From Lepisosteus oculatus (taxonomy: Eukaryota > Chordata > Actinopteri > Semionotiformes > Lepisosteidae), in assembly GCF_040954835.1 (NCBI RefSeq), contig NC_090711.1, positions 6,827,501-6,891,500 on the forward strand: 64,000 nucleotides of DNA, in the 5' to 3' direction. A program made the position numbers and the translations under genes. Shown one piece after another: positions 28,101-37,490 of the stretch (positions are counted from its first letter, which is position 1; each line of letters starts with the position of its first letter). The notes under the pieces were generated by a model. That model was not told where the DNA came from. It saw nothing but the letters and a program-made list of their open reading frames with translations, and made no database searches.

Positions 28101-31100
28101 ATTTTCCTTATTGTTTTTACCCCTTCCACAAATATTGGGACCCATCATTTAGCAGAATACTACCATTTCCAACTCTGTTATGTTCACCTTTCAGTGATTT
28201 TATGCACACTGAGGTGACAGGCCTAGGTCTGTAAGTAAAGGACAGCCTATCGGATATACCGATTACTCAAATACAATAACCACATTCAATCACTTATCCA
28301 CCGCCACCATCAAAGGTTCTGTAGAAATGTAACTGTTGCAAAAGAAGCCTTGGAAGACTCATTTACTTGCAAAAAGCATTCCATGAATGAAAAAATGCAC
28401 ATTATGAAACAAAATCAAAGAAAGGTCACCTTCCCATCCAGCCTGGTAATGCAATGTAGGAATATACAGACTATGCTTTCACATACAAAGTGACACGACT
28501 CTGAAATTAATTTGTACATTGCAGCTCTCTCAAGAACAGAGTTTTAAGTGGTAACTAAACTGGTGAGCAAAGAAATGCGAAGACTGAGGACCCATTAACA
28601 ATGTACGTTTCACACAAGAAAGTGGAATAGCATTTAGGTGACCATATCTTCCCCAACAGACTAAACAAGCTTTAAATAAATCCCGAAACTGAGTGTTAAA
28701 CCCTTCCCAAACTGACCACAGAACTCTTATTGCTCAGGATATATGCCATCTTTTTAACATGACACCACAAAACTTATTTTATCCCCAAATACTCCTAATT
28801 AAATCCGATAAGGGATTTATTCTAATTGACACTTCCCTTAAGTTCCAAAAAGACTCCCCCTAATCAATAAGCAATACTGATCAGTTCAAGGATCAGAGCA
28901 AGTGAACGCTGAAGCCTGGAGGCCTGCTAAGGTCATGGTCAAGCATTAACAGAAGAGCAAACATTCATATATGGATAACTGCAGAGCAATAAAACTGAAT
29001 TAAAAAGCTGCCCCTAATAAACCATCTTGCAATTTCTAACATGCTTCCTGTATTTGATTGCCTTCATTGCCAGCTATGTACCACCAGCAATGAATCAAGA
29101 TAAGGTTTGCAGCTCAGCTTTAGTTTATTTCAATAACGTAACTTGTACTTCAATTAAACACCTTCATGTCAAAAACGACCTGGATGATAAGGGCATGACT
29201 GACGACCAGAGAAGTCAGGGATCTCCAAGCCAACTTATTTCAGTTGTGACCCCATTTAGACTGCTTAATCTCAAGGTGGCTTTTCACCCAGACCTTGGTT
29301 GATTAACCGACCCCCAGGAAAAACAGGATCACGATCACTGGGCACCAGTCCCTTAGTTCTACAGTCCCTCTTCTTGAGGCTTTGACAGTGGAATGCACAT
29401 ACTGTGAGCTTCCAATGTGAGCTGCTCCAAGAACAAGGTTTTGAATTACTAGGATCACACATGAGGCTCAGCATGTGCCTGCCTTCAATCTCACACACTA
29501 GAGCCCAGGGAAACTTTAAAACAGCCCAGTGTAAGCTCTGGTTTGAATAGTGCTGCACCTCTGGTCTGCAGATTTCTGTGCGAGACAGGAAAGAACGCAG
29601 TCACTGGCCTACCTCTATTAACACTGCACGCGTATACTTCAGGATAGGAGAATGATTGCAGTGTGGAAAAAAACAAAACAAAAAAGAGTCACCTCCAAAC
29701 AATCACAACATGCTTTCTCAACAGCGACATTGCATTCACTCACACAACCACAACTCCAAGGCCCACCAGCAATTTCTTTCAGTTAATTTCATTTTAGGAA
29801 TAAGAAGTTGGATTTTTTGTATATAGCGTAGATAACTGTAACACTTTTCAGTCATTCAGGGCCTCGGTGGTGGTGGTGGTTGGGGTAAACCAGGTTTAGC
29901 TAACTATGCTAACACTGCTACCGCCCATGCAACACATTCACAACTCCAGAGATAGGATGCCTGGAACAGTCTTCCATAGAGGGGGGAGAAAGAAAAACCG
30001 AAGTCGCCTTTTGTCGACTTTAAGAACATTTTACGTGATTGATTGCGAGCGATTTTTCAGCAAATTAATTTTTAACATGCACTGTAAACAGAACCGTGTG
30101 GCAACTAAAGTGCAACATAAAGACAAGATTATTCTCTAACCAGTGTGCCGTCGGCCACATTTCAAAATGTTTAAAATGGAAAGACGGCCTTCTCCAAGGA
30201 AAACAGAGAAGTACTTCTCAAACAAGCAAGACTATATACTGAACTGAAGTTTCATCCTCGGTCCCAAACGGTCGCTGAAGTGAGGGTTGAAATGAAAAAA
30301 AAAAACGATACCTGCTTTCCATACAATAATACACTCCCTTTAACCCCCGACACAAAAACATTTCTTAAATGCGACTTGTGGAGAAAGTGCTGCTCATCAC
30401 CGACGACAAACTAGTCTCATAGAATGTAAGCAAGCAGGTTAAGTAAGCTGAAAGACAACTAAAAAGACAAAAATCAAATGGATAAGTTTAAGCAAAAAAT
30501 AAAATAAACAGTACAACAGAATCTTCCATTTACATTTTGAAATTCAGCTACTCTTTATTAGCCCTAACTTTCATTAAAGGGTAATTAAAATTACACTGAA
30601 CAGTTTTATAATTTCTGGAAAACCCGGGATCTCCAGGCTGTACAAAGTTTTTTTAAAAAAGGAATGCAGATGACAACGATGTTTCCTTTTTACATAGGTG
30701 CCCAGTAAACACACATTTTGTGCAATCCAACACACTTTGATTTTAAAACTAAAAAGTTGTCTCTGACAGCATAGGTCACCTCTACAGGGAGGTTCAAAAG
30801 TCTGGAGGTGGAAGACGTTGGAAACATATTTTAATAAAACAAAATAATTCAATTTATATCTTAGCCTCCTGGTCAAACCTGAAGTTCAAAAGCATATTTC
30901 ACCAAATGAGGTTTTGCACAAATCCTTACCACCTTCAAAACCCCAGCATCCTTTTGGTTAAAATGACACAATGGGTAACACTGTTAAATTCACAAAACTA
31001 TGCTGTTTTCTTAGAAACCCAATTCAAGGCAGTATTCTTCAAAATGCAGCCAAAATAAAGTTCACTGTACTATTTTCTCCGGTTACCTTTTTTCATAATA

Positions 31101-32251
31101 AGTTTGAAAGTTTATAATTCAACAGCTAATGGTGGTATTCAAAAATTACGAGGGTTCAATTAAGGAAAACATCCTTCATTAATGATAGTAAAATATAACT
31201 GTGCACTTTTAAACTACCCCTCTGGCATTAACGTTTGAACCCCAAACATTGCCAAGGGTCTGTCTAAAAAAAATATTTTAAACATTATGCCACAAACCGG
31301 TGTGATATTCTAATAACGGCGGACAATTTAAAGATCACATTCTTAAAAAAATAAAAACTGAAAATAAATGTAATTAAATACCCCTCATATTGCACTGTGA
31401 TAAAGAAAAAGGAAAAAAAAAGACGCGTTCATTCCTACAAACCGTTCCTAAGAAGATCCCCATACCTCCATATCACGGCGATCTGCACTTTGTGTTCTCG
31501 GCACTGAGAGACTAAGCACAGAAAAAGAAAATGGCGCAGAGACTAAGTCCTCAACCCCCAAACCCCAACTTTCGGCACCAAAATACGCCCTTATAAGCCC
31601 CTTCCAGAAGCAATCGGGGGACATTTTGGGAAAAACAATATCCATCCCTATCAGAATCCGGGTTCATCTGGAAAAACGGAGCATTTTAAGTGTGGTTTAT
31701 AAGCCCTCCATTTGAACAATAGGAGCTTGAGAGTAAAGGAGAAGGGACTTAGTCTCTGGGACGCCATTTCTGTCCTTAAAAAACTAACTACAGAATACAG
31801 GCTCATCACTAACGGGAGTAAAATATAGAAAATGAGCAAGTATAATTACATAACATTTGGTGGGGACACAATACTTACCATTAACTCGAGATCCCGTGTC
31901 GATCTGAAAAAAAATATTTATAGATGTCAAGCTATTATTAAAAATATATGTACAGTAAGTTTCAACTAAGGTTATGCGAAAATGGCTTTTCATAGATTGT
32001 TCTAGCACAAAAATGGCTTTAAACTTCTTATAAAGTTATTAGTTAACCACCAACACCTCCTAAAACCAACGTACTCTCTGATCGCGGACACGAAGCAATT
32101 TTGTTCAATTTTCTACCATCAATTTTCACTATATTACAGCTTAAGGTTACGATTTAAACCTTATCTGTCAAAGCCGAGGTCTACTGATCATGACACAACA
32201 TATTTCATGTAACGTTACCTGGGAGTCGTTGTGAACTTGATCCCCACTCAT
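4108..32251 (-). CDS. top1: DNA topoisomerase I (type IB), complete 21-exon gene
   Basis: Nuclear type IB topoisomerase: it nicks one DNA strand through a 3'-phosphotyrosine and relaxes supercoils ahead of polymerases. Coding exons (minus strand, 5' to 3'): 32251-32219, 31903-31879, 20764-20668, 17626-17512, 16078-16020, 15625-15533, 14769-14697, 14546-14446, 13848-13733, 13290-13169, 12462-12340, 11580-11393, 10256-10112, 9784-9641, 9010-8825, 7914-7846, 7345-7231, 6502-6375, 5079-4985, 4888-4739, 4210-4108. They join in frame to 759 codons plus stop (human 765 aa, also 21 exons). Start [11 protein letters not shown] matches human MSGDHLHNDSQ. Exons 2-8 encode the Lys/Asp/Glu-rich nuclear-targeting domain, exons 9-18 the core, exons 18-19 the linker, and exons 20-21 the C-terminal domain. 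The catalytic Tyr lies in SKLNYLDP (exon 20). The partner residues are present in LALRAGN (Arg), [11 protein letters not shown] (Lys), VFRTYN (Arg) and LCNHQRAP (His). Exon 2 reads IDTGSRVN where human has IEADFRLN. Exon 8 has a weak donor (GTTCGT). Intron 2 is about 11.1 kb. Confidence 0.97.
6632..8450. repeat. Pair of ~60-bp similar segments in top1 introns
   Basis: Two intronic segments, 6632-6690 (between exons 17 and 18) and about 8385-8450 (between exons 15 and 16), share GAAAGTATTGAATTGCCTGC followed by an ACTGAAGCACA block, with small differences. They lie about 1.75 kb apart in the same orientation. They may be a local duplication or two copies of a short unrecognised interspersed element. 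Neither touches an exon. Confidence 0.6.
15075..15345 (-). mobile_element. Old tRNA-type SINE copy in top1 intron 6
   Basis: Read on the minus strand this begins with GGGCGGCACATTGG and GGGTTAGCAC, followed by GGGTTCAAATCC (a B-box-like GGTTCAANNCC) and then blocks such as CCAGTTAATTGGA and GTGTGTCCTGCAATCCA. These resemble the common fish tRNA-derived SINE that ends in GGATGGATGG. The copy is diverged and its 3' tail is missing or unclear. It lies upstream (in transcript order) of exon 7. Confidence 0.6.
21120..21560. other. CpG-rich patch with overlapping ORFs inside top1 intron 2
   Basis: This stretch has more CpG and is GC-richer than the intron around it, starting about 360 bp upstream (in transcript order) of top1 exon 3. 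ORFs run on both strands. The minus-strand one (21516-21181) starts at TTG rather than ATG and opens with a hydrophobic run ([12 protein letters not shown]) followed by basic pairs (TRR, PKRSAG), so it superficially resembles a secreted peptide precursor. No family match is recognised. It could equally be an internal CpG island or alternative promoter, with the ORFs arising from the base composition. Confidence 0.3.
24000..24147 (+). mobile_element. 3' part of a fish tRNA-type SINE
   Basis: Contains GGGAAAACTGGTCCTGGTGT, GCCCTGCAATGGACTGGTAT, TCCTGTCC, a CTCCGGCTCC block and the terminal ACGGATGGATG. These are the ordered blocks of the same family seen at 56519-56776. The 5' tRNA-like head is missing. 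Confidence 0.7.
24177..24212. repeat. Perfect 15-bp hairpin with 6-base loop
   Basis: The arm CTGGGCTATGAAGGC (24177-24191) is followed by the loop CCAACA and its exact reverse complement (24198-24212). It lies in top1 intron 2, about 30 bp beyond a SINE tail. No snoRNA or histone-type stem-loop features surround it. An intronic small RNA or a cruciform-forming inverted repeat are both possible. Confidence 0.7.
24935..25152 (+). mobile_element. LINE fragment: C-terminal end of a reverse-transcriptase ORF
   Basis: One plus-strand frame reads [20 protein letters not shown] and then [12 protein letters not shown] before a stop at 25148-25150. This is the typical extreme C-terminus of vertebrate non-LTR retrotransposon ORF2 proteins (FTQRVV-x-WN-x-L followed by FK-x-x-LD). 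Only about 200 bp is recognisable, so it is a 5'-truncated copy. A second copy with the same motif lies at 49705-49800. The clade (CR1/L2-like or other) cannot be fixed from this piece. Confidence 0.65.
26615..26690 (-). mobile_element. SINE tail fragment
   Basis: Reads TATCCATCCATTTTCTAATT and then CAGGGTCATGGGGAG and AGCCTAGCCCAGCAAGC on the plus strand. This is the reverse complement of the 3' end of the GGATGGATGG-tailed SINE family. Only the last ~75 bp is preserved. Confidence 0.65.
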
Positions 32252-32700
32252 TTCCTGGTTCCTTATTTTAAAATTAAAGTATGAAATGTCTTGAGAGCAA
32301 TTGCCGGCGAGGAGCAGTAAGCAGAATGGAGAAAGAAACAGTTGTGTAACAGACTAAGTCCCACTTTTTATTCACTGCGCATGCTCAGCTCGTTTAAATG
32401 GGTAAAAAAAAATGCGTCTCGGCCTACTGGCTCCTCCCCATTTTGCGTGCACACACCAGCACTGCTAGTGCGAGCGTGGGGAGCCGCTAGCCATGTGGCA
32501 ATGAAGATCTCCGCGGCCGATGTGTGAATGTGCCGTGCCCCTGCGCCAGCTCCAAGAAATACACACACGTGGACGCACCTAGGAAACGACTCGTGGGGTT
32601 TCACCAGCGATGTAACCCCCACGTCACAAAAGCGAGCGCACGGCAGGAGCTGCGCGTCACGTTGGTAGATATTGTACCGAGTTTCGCTATTATTAAAAAC
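32252..32700 (-). promoter_or_regulatory. top1: top1 5' UTR and CpG-rich promoter region
   Basis: Immediately upstream of the start codon (32249-32251) the sequence becomes GC- and CpG-rich for roughly 300 bp (about 32400-32680), after the AT-rich intron. No TATA box is obvious, as expected for a housekeeping CpG-island promoter. An ACGTCA half-CRE is at 32621-32626 and a CGTCACG element follows near 32655. CRE-type control has been described for mammalian TOP1, but function here is inferred. The transcription start is probably between 32280 and 32400. Confidence 0.55.
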
Positions 32701-32914
32701 GGGAGTTGTTAAGACCGACCAGTTGTTGTTGTTTTTTTTTTTCCCGCGTGTCACTGTGTTGATTGAAATATCCTTTTCGTTGCAGTTGCCAAACTGATTT
32801 TCTTTAGACAATAGTACAAATAACTTACTCTGGATTATTTTCTAACAAAGGCATGTTAGAGAGACATGTACATTAGTCATAGCACGCTTGTTTTTAAAGA
32901 GTTTGAAGGGTTAT

Positions 32915-33045
32915 ACTCTGCCAGGGTACACCCCTACTCTTTTCGAGAAACTACCTGGGATTTTTAATGACCGCAGAGAGTCAGGACCTCGGTTTTTTTA
33001 CGTCTCATCCGATGCCTTTTTGCAGTAGTTTCCCCATCACTATGC
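32915..33045 (-). mobile_element. Fragment of a 5S-rRNA-derived SINE
   Basis: The reverse complement of this segment matches the middle of the full-length element at 51248-51819: the blocks ACACCCCTACTCTTTT, CTGGGATTTTTAATGACC, CAGAGAGTCAGGACCTCGG and ACGTCTCAT appear in the same order. Both the 5S-like head and the 3' tail are missing. It lies just upstream of the top1 promoter. Confidence 0.8.
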
Positions 33046-36000
33046 TTGGCATTGTGTCCCTAATTGTGAAGAGTGTTTGTATCCGGTTGAATCGATTTGG
33101 TGGAGCAATACTGTTCTGATGTGATTTCAAGGTAGGTTTCCAGTAGCTCTGATGCTTTTCTGTTTCCTTGTTTCTAGTTCTCATCATGGGTGCATAATCA
33201 AAGCTGCATGAGCCAAATAACATTGAATGCCAGCAAAGGCCATATTATCAAATACAGGCTCTGTTTACTCTTCATAAGATGTAAAATCCCGTACTTGAGA
33301 GATAAATAAAGGCTCTGTTCTTTTGCCCCTGAATAAAGTGAGCATGCAAGAGCTTCTGAAATTAAAACCAGATACCATGATAAACAGAAGCCACAGTGTT
33401 ACATCATAGCTTCCTTTCTGCTGTTGCAAGTCACCTGGGCTGTAATGATTGAGGTCATGTTTTTCAGAATTTCTCAAAAACACAGTTCCTTTTTTAAACC
33501 TGAAATTCCACTGACACAACAATATTGCCTTCCTCTCTAATTGTTGTCAAAACACAGTTGCACATTAGAGATTCACTGCTATCACAACAATAGGACTTGG
33601 TTTTACTATGACAAACACAGGTGACATTAGCAGCAAGAAAAAGACAGTATAAATACAAGATATAACATGCCTTCCAGTAGTTTCAAGACAGAACACCAGG
33701 CCACTTTTGAGAGTAAAAGATCAAGGAAATCATGAATGTTGCACATTCCATGTCAGATTTGACAGGTTAACCTGTCAAGGACAGACAAAACTTTATAAAA
33801 ATAGCATATAATTAAAGGTGTTTATTTTATCTACACTTTGAATAACAACTTGTGGTAAGCCTCGTGTTGCCCAGTGTAAAATGAGAAGTTCAAGTGAAGT
33901 CATTCATGGTTTATTCTGGGATGATCTATAATTGTGAATTTTATGTACTCTCGTGACTCCTGTAACAGTCAACTGGACACATAAAAGATCACAGTTTGAA
34001 AATTAACACCCTGACATCTGGAAAAAAAAATGTAATAACAACATTCAATTTTTTCTTTTATTCCATCCATCATTTAAATACTACAATACAGGGTAGAGGA
34101 GGAGCCAGACCATATCCCAGCAAGCTTTCTTCTTTTCTTTCTAATATTTAATATATTAATTGTCATGTACACATGCAAACACTTTGCCTGCAGATCTTAG
34201 TGGCGATCTTTGTGAATTCATAAACCGGTTCGGTTGAAATGGTTCAGATAATCATCAGGTTCTCCCTTCTTCACTCTGATCTACTTGTGCGATGGCATTC
34301 CAAAGCAGTGGATCAGATAGAAAAAAAAACAGAGAAAGCAACAAAGTGATGAACTCTTATCAAACAGCCCTTCGCCCATCCTTCCATCCTTTCATTTTCA
34401 AGATGGGACACACCATCGCAGGACAAACACAGACAGGAACACACACTCACACCCGGGTCAGTTTTCCCAGAAGTCCGTTAACCTGTCAGTATGTCTTCAT
34501 ACTCCGGGTGGAAACAGGAGCACCTGGAGGAAACCCAGATCAACGCGAGGAGAACACACAATCTTCATACAGCAACCCAGTGGCTCTGTGCTGCAAGGCA
34601 GAATGCTAACCAATGCGCCTTCATGCTCCCCTTTATAATTAAGCAAGTGAATTAATTTATCTCAGAACGTAAGCAATGCAAGATATCTGATTGACAGTGA
34701 GACTAAGATAAATGAGGTCCAAAGAGAAGCTGGAAGCTGTTAAAAGTTCTTAAAAAACAGAATACACCATCAGTCAGTGGCACACCCAGGAATAATGGAA
34801 TAATCTCAGCACCAACTGAGCATATACCAGCAAACAGCTTGCATGTCACAGCTTGCATTCTCAAACGCAATGCACAAACTGGACCTGGGAGTGAGGAGTG
34901 CTCCCCAGTAGATGTAATCATCTATTATAATTCACAGTAAACAAATGTTTATCGATAGGTTTATCCTTATTTTGTGATGCGAAAGATGATCATCTACAAT
35001 GTTATTTTTTTAAACATTTGGAGTTTATTAGTGTCATTAGGCAGAAAACAAACACAAATCTAAAAAGCCCATCTTACAATACCTTGTGGGTTCAAATCCC
35101 ATATGGGACACGGTGAAATTCACAAATATTCTCTCCGAAACCTGTCTATAGTGTTTATAAGCAAAATTGAAGAATAAGAATATAAGAGTTTAAAAAGTCA
35201 TCAAAAGCATTAACAAAAATTGCAATTTGTTTTCCAACAAAGATACTTTCATACACTATTCTAATAACTAAATTAACATTTTGAGAAATTTGCAACTGCA
35301 GCTTTTGGTTTGATACCTCTAGATTTTAACCTTCTATTACAGTGTATATAGCCAAGGAAACGTATGTGTGTGTGCATTCATATGTACAGTGTTAGATATA
35401 TATACACAGGAGTTCAGAGTGCTTCTTCCAGTGCATAGTTGCTTTGCAGTGAAAAAAGGCAACTGCTGGAGGTGAAAAGCATACAGTGAGAGGTGCAGTG
35501 TATTGAAGAGCTCGTTTTAAGCTGTTCCTTTCAGTCCAGTTTGGTCCAAAGGAGGAAGCCCTAAGGCGTCAGCTCTTTGACATTCTACTGGTGCAGCAGG
35601 AATGGCTCGGGAACCAACCAACAAGGGCATTAAGCTTGCGTGAAGTGGTAGCAGATGAGTGTGTATGCGAAAAAGGCCTATACTACAAATTACAAGGTGA
35701 GTAATTCCCAGATGCACTTTTTGATGTCCTCTTGGAGACATGCAATGCAGGCATACACATTTGCAAACTGTCACATGTGCAGATTGACAGCATGCATTTA
35801 TCTAAACAAAGCTTTTCATTGATTTATTAGATGTAACAAATGCCCTTTTACCCAAAGAAGTGGTATCCAAGATGTTCTACAGAATTGGCTTAAGATAAAT
35901 GGGTGTTAACATTCATATCTGCCTGTGTATGTATTTAAAAACCATTTATGGCCTGAAAGGACTTTAAAACATCACTAAAAGAAATCTATAAACTCTGAAT

Positions 36001-36582
36001 CTGGGCTTCTGGCATGGCAGCACTGCAGAGTCATATCAAAATACATTAGCCTGCAGAATCCAGGTGGACACTGGCCAGAGTTCATCTTCCAACATGCCAG
36101 ATGTGAATTGTGTGCCAGTAAAATAAATGAATCTCGACCACATTCAAGGTGCACACTCCGCAAAGTTTTTCTTTGCATGAATGAAAAAGCATTGCTTTTT
36201 TAATTTCACCACACGGCTGTTTTTTCATTGAACGCTTTGGTTCTTTTTTCCAGCTGAATCATTAGTCAGTGACGTGTCTCACTCTTCCTTGAAAAATGTA
36301 TAAAATGGATCATTTTATGCCTATAATAAAACACTACATGCACACCTTAAATAAATCCATCATCCAATAACCAAACAACATCAGGACATTACGCATTGCT
36401 GCACACATGGCTTATGGACCTCTAGCTCCTGTTGCCTGTAAATATTACTCTATTATATTTTTGACTTTTTTTTCCCATCAAAAGAAAAATCTCTAATTGT
36501 TTTGCAAAGAGCAATTCTTACTTTATGCACAAAAACAAAAATTCAGGCCATGAAAGATTAAGAGATCACAATATAAGATCAG
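33046..36582. other. Intergenic region between top1 and the GPCR gene
   Basis: About 3.5 kb with no exon that I can support. ORFs are short and overlap on both strands. It contains the split SINE described at 34066-34612 and a GT/AT-rich stretch near 35340-35400. The stretch from about 36200 is probably the 3' untranslated region of the GPCR gene (an ATTAAA on the minus strand lies near 36199-36204). Confidence 0.5.
34066..34612 (-). mobile_element. SINE of the GGATGGATGG-tail family, in two pieces
   Basis: On the plus strand 34066-34126 reads like the reverse complement of the SINE tail (CCATCCATC, then GGAGGAGCCAGACCATATCC, CAGCAAGC). At 34380-34612 come blocks that belong further 5' in the element (CATCGCAGGACA, a CACACACTCACACCC run, CCAGAAGTCCGTTAACCTG, CTCCGGGTGGAAACAGGAG, GGAGAACACACA). 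The 5' tRNA-like end falls near 34600 (TGCTAACCAATGCGCC). About 250 bp of unrelated sequence separates the pieces, so either another sequence inserted into one copy or two partial copies lie side by side. Confidence 0.6.
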
Positions 36583-37467
36583 TTACGGACCCTTTTGAGT
36601 TACCCCTGTCCATTTCCAAGAGGGCAATTTGCCTGCTGAGTGTAAGTAATGAAGGGACCCCAGACAGCTAGTTAAGGTCACCCACCCATAGCCCAGTGGC
36701 AAGAAAATGCAAGCCATATTGTCCGACAAAGTGCAGTAGTTGTTACCGGTGATTAAATAAGCAAAAGAAACCAGCACTAGTGGACAATAGAACATCACTA
36801 TTCCAGCTAAGAGAGTTCCAATAGTTTTCAGGGCTTTCTTCTTCACAGGGTGCGTATTCTCCAGACCTGGGCCTGACGTCTTCAAGGCTCTCACCATGAA
36901 GAGGTTACAGAAAACCATGAGCATGAACATAGGAGGGATGGAGAAAGCTACGTACTCTAAGGCATATCTGTAGACGGTGAGGCACATGAAGAGGCACAGG
37001 CCCAGACAGCCCACCGTCACCACAGCACAGCCCACCAGCCTGGCTCTGCTTTCTTTGAGCAGCATATAGGTGAGAGGGTGCAACACAGCCAGGCAGCGAT
37101 CGATGCAGATGCAAGAAAAGAGCAGCGGTCTCACAAACAGGTTCAGCCCAGAAAAGAAATATGTGGTGTATATCATCGAGGGGTCATTAAACCAGTAAGA
37201 CAATAAGTCCCAAAACAGACTCAAACAAAACAATGTGTCGTTCACAACAAGGACAAGTATTTCAGAAGGGGAGAACCTGCTTGTTCTTAGAAGCCAAAGG
37301 ACAGCGATATTGGCTGGGAGACCCAGGAGTATCGTGATAATGTCAAAAGTCAACCAAAAATGGATTCCAATAGGATTATGGTCACAATTCCTGTAGAATA
37401 TCATGCATGTTTGGTTGCTAGAAAGAGACTTGAGAGTGGAGTTTGTGAAGAGGTAATCCATCACCAT
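36583..37467 (-). CDS. Divergent class A (rhodopsin-like) G-protein-coupled receptor
   Basis: A 294-codon uninterrupted ORF with seven hydrophobic segments. The N-terminus has two N-glycosylation sequons (NST, NQT). TM1 has GLPANIAVLWLL with the conserved Asn. TM2 keeps the Asp (VVNDTLF). TM3 ends in IDRCLAVLHPL in place of DRY. TM6 carries MFYCP, with Tyr where Trp is usual. TM7 reads TSCLGSLHYLH and lacks NPxxY/DPxxY. I find no Cys at the usual top of TM3, nor in the second extracellular loop, so the standard disulfide seems absent; Cys residues occur in the N-terminus and third loop instead. The overall look is nearest the delta group (P2Y, protease-activated and hydroxycarboxylic-acid receptor relatives), but I cannot assign an orthologue or ligand. 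A good splice acceptor at 37489-37490 implies an upstream noncoding exon. An alternative start is the second Met (37459-37461). Confidence 0.88.
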   Translation of the reverse strand: MVMDYLFTNSTLKSLSSNQTCMIFYRNCDHNPIGIHFWLTFDIITILLGLPANIAVLWLLRTSRFSPSEILVLVVNDTLFCLSLFWDLLSYWFNDPSMIYTTYFFSGLNLFVRPLLFSCICIDRCLAVLHPLTYMLLKESRARLVGCAVVTVGCLGLCLFMCLTVYRYALEYVAFSIPPMFMLMVFCNLFMVRALKTSGPGLENTHPVKKKALKTIGTLLAGIVMFYCPLVLVSFAYLITGNNYCTLSDNMACIFLPLGYGWVTLTSCLGSLHYLHSAGKLPSWKWTGVTQKGP

Positions 37468-37490
37468 TCAGAGGGTTGACACACCAGCCT

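Larger units (their letters stand above)
20765..31878 (-). other. top1: top1 intron 2 (11.1 kb) contents
   Basis: Between exon 2 and exon 3 of top1 I see no other gene. Recognised contents are a CpG-rich patch (21120-21560), a SINE 3' piece (24000-24147), a perfect hairpin (24177-24212), a LINE C-terminal fragment (24935-25152), a short dispersed repeat near 26190-26240 (GGAGGCCATTCTGCCCATC type, also near 39790-39840) and a SINE tail (26615-26690). There is a short GGT run at 29868-29880. The rest is unique-looking AT-rich intron. Confidence 0.6.
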
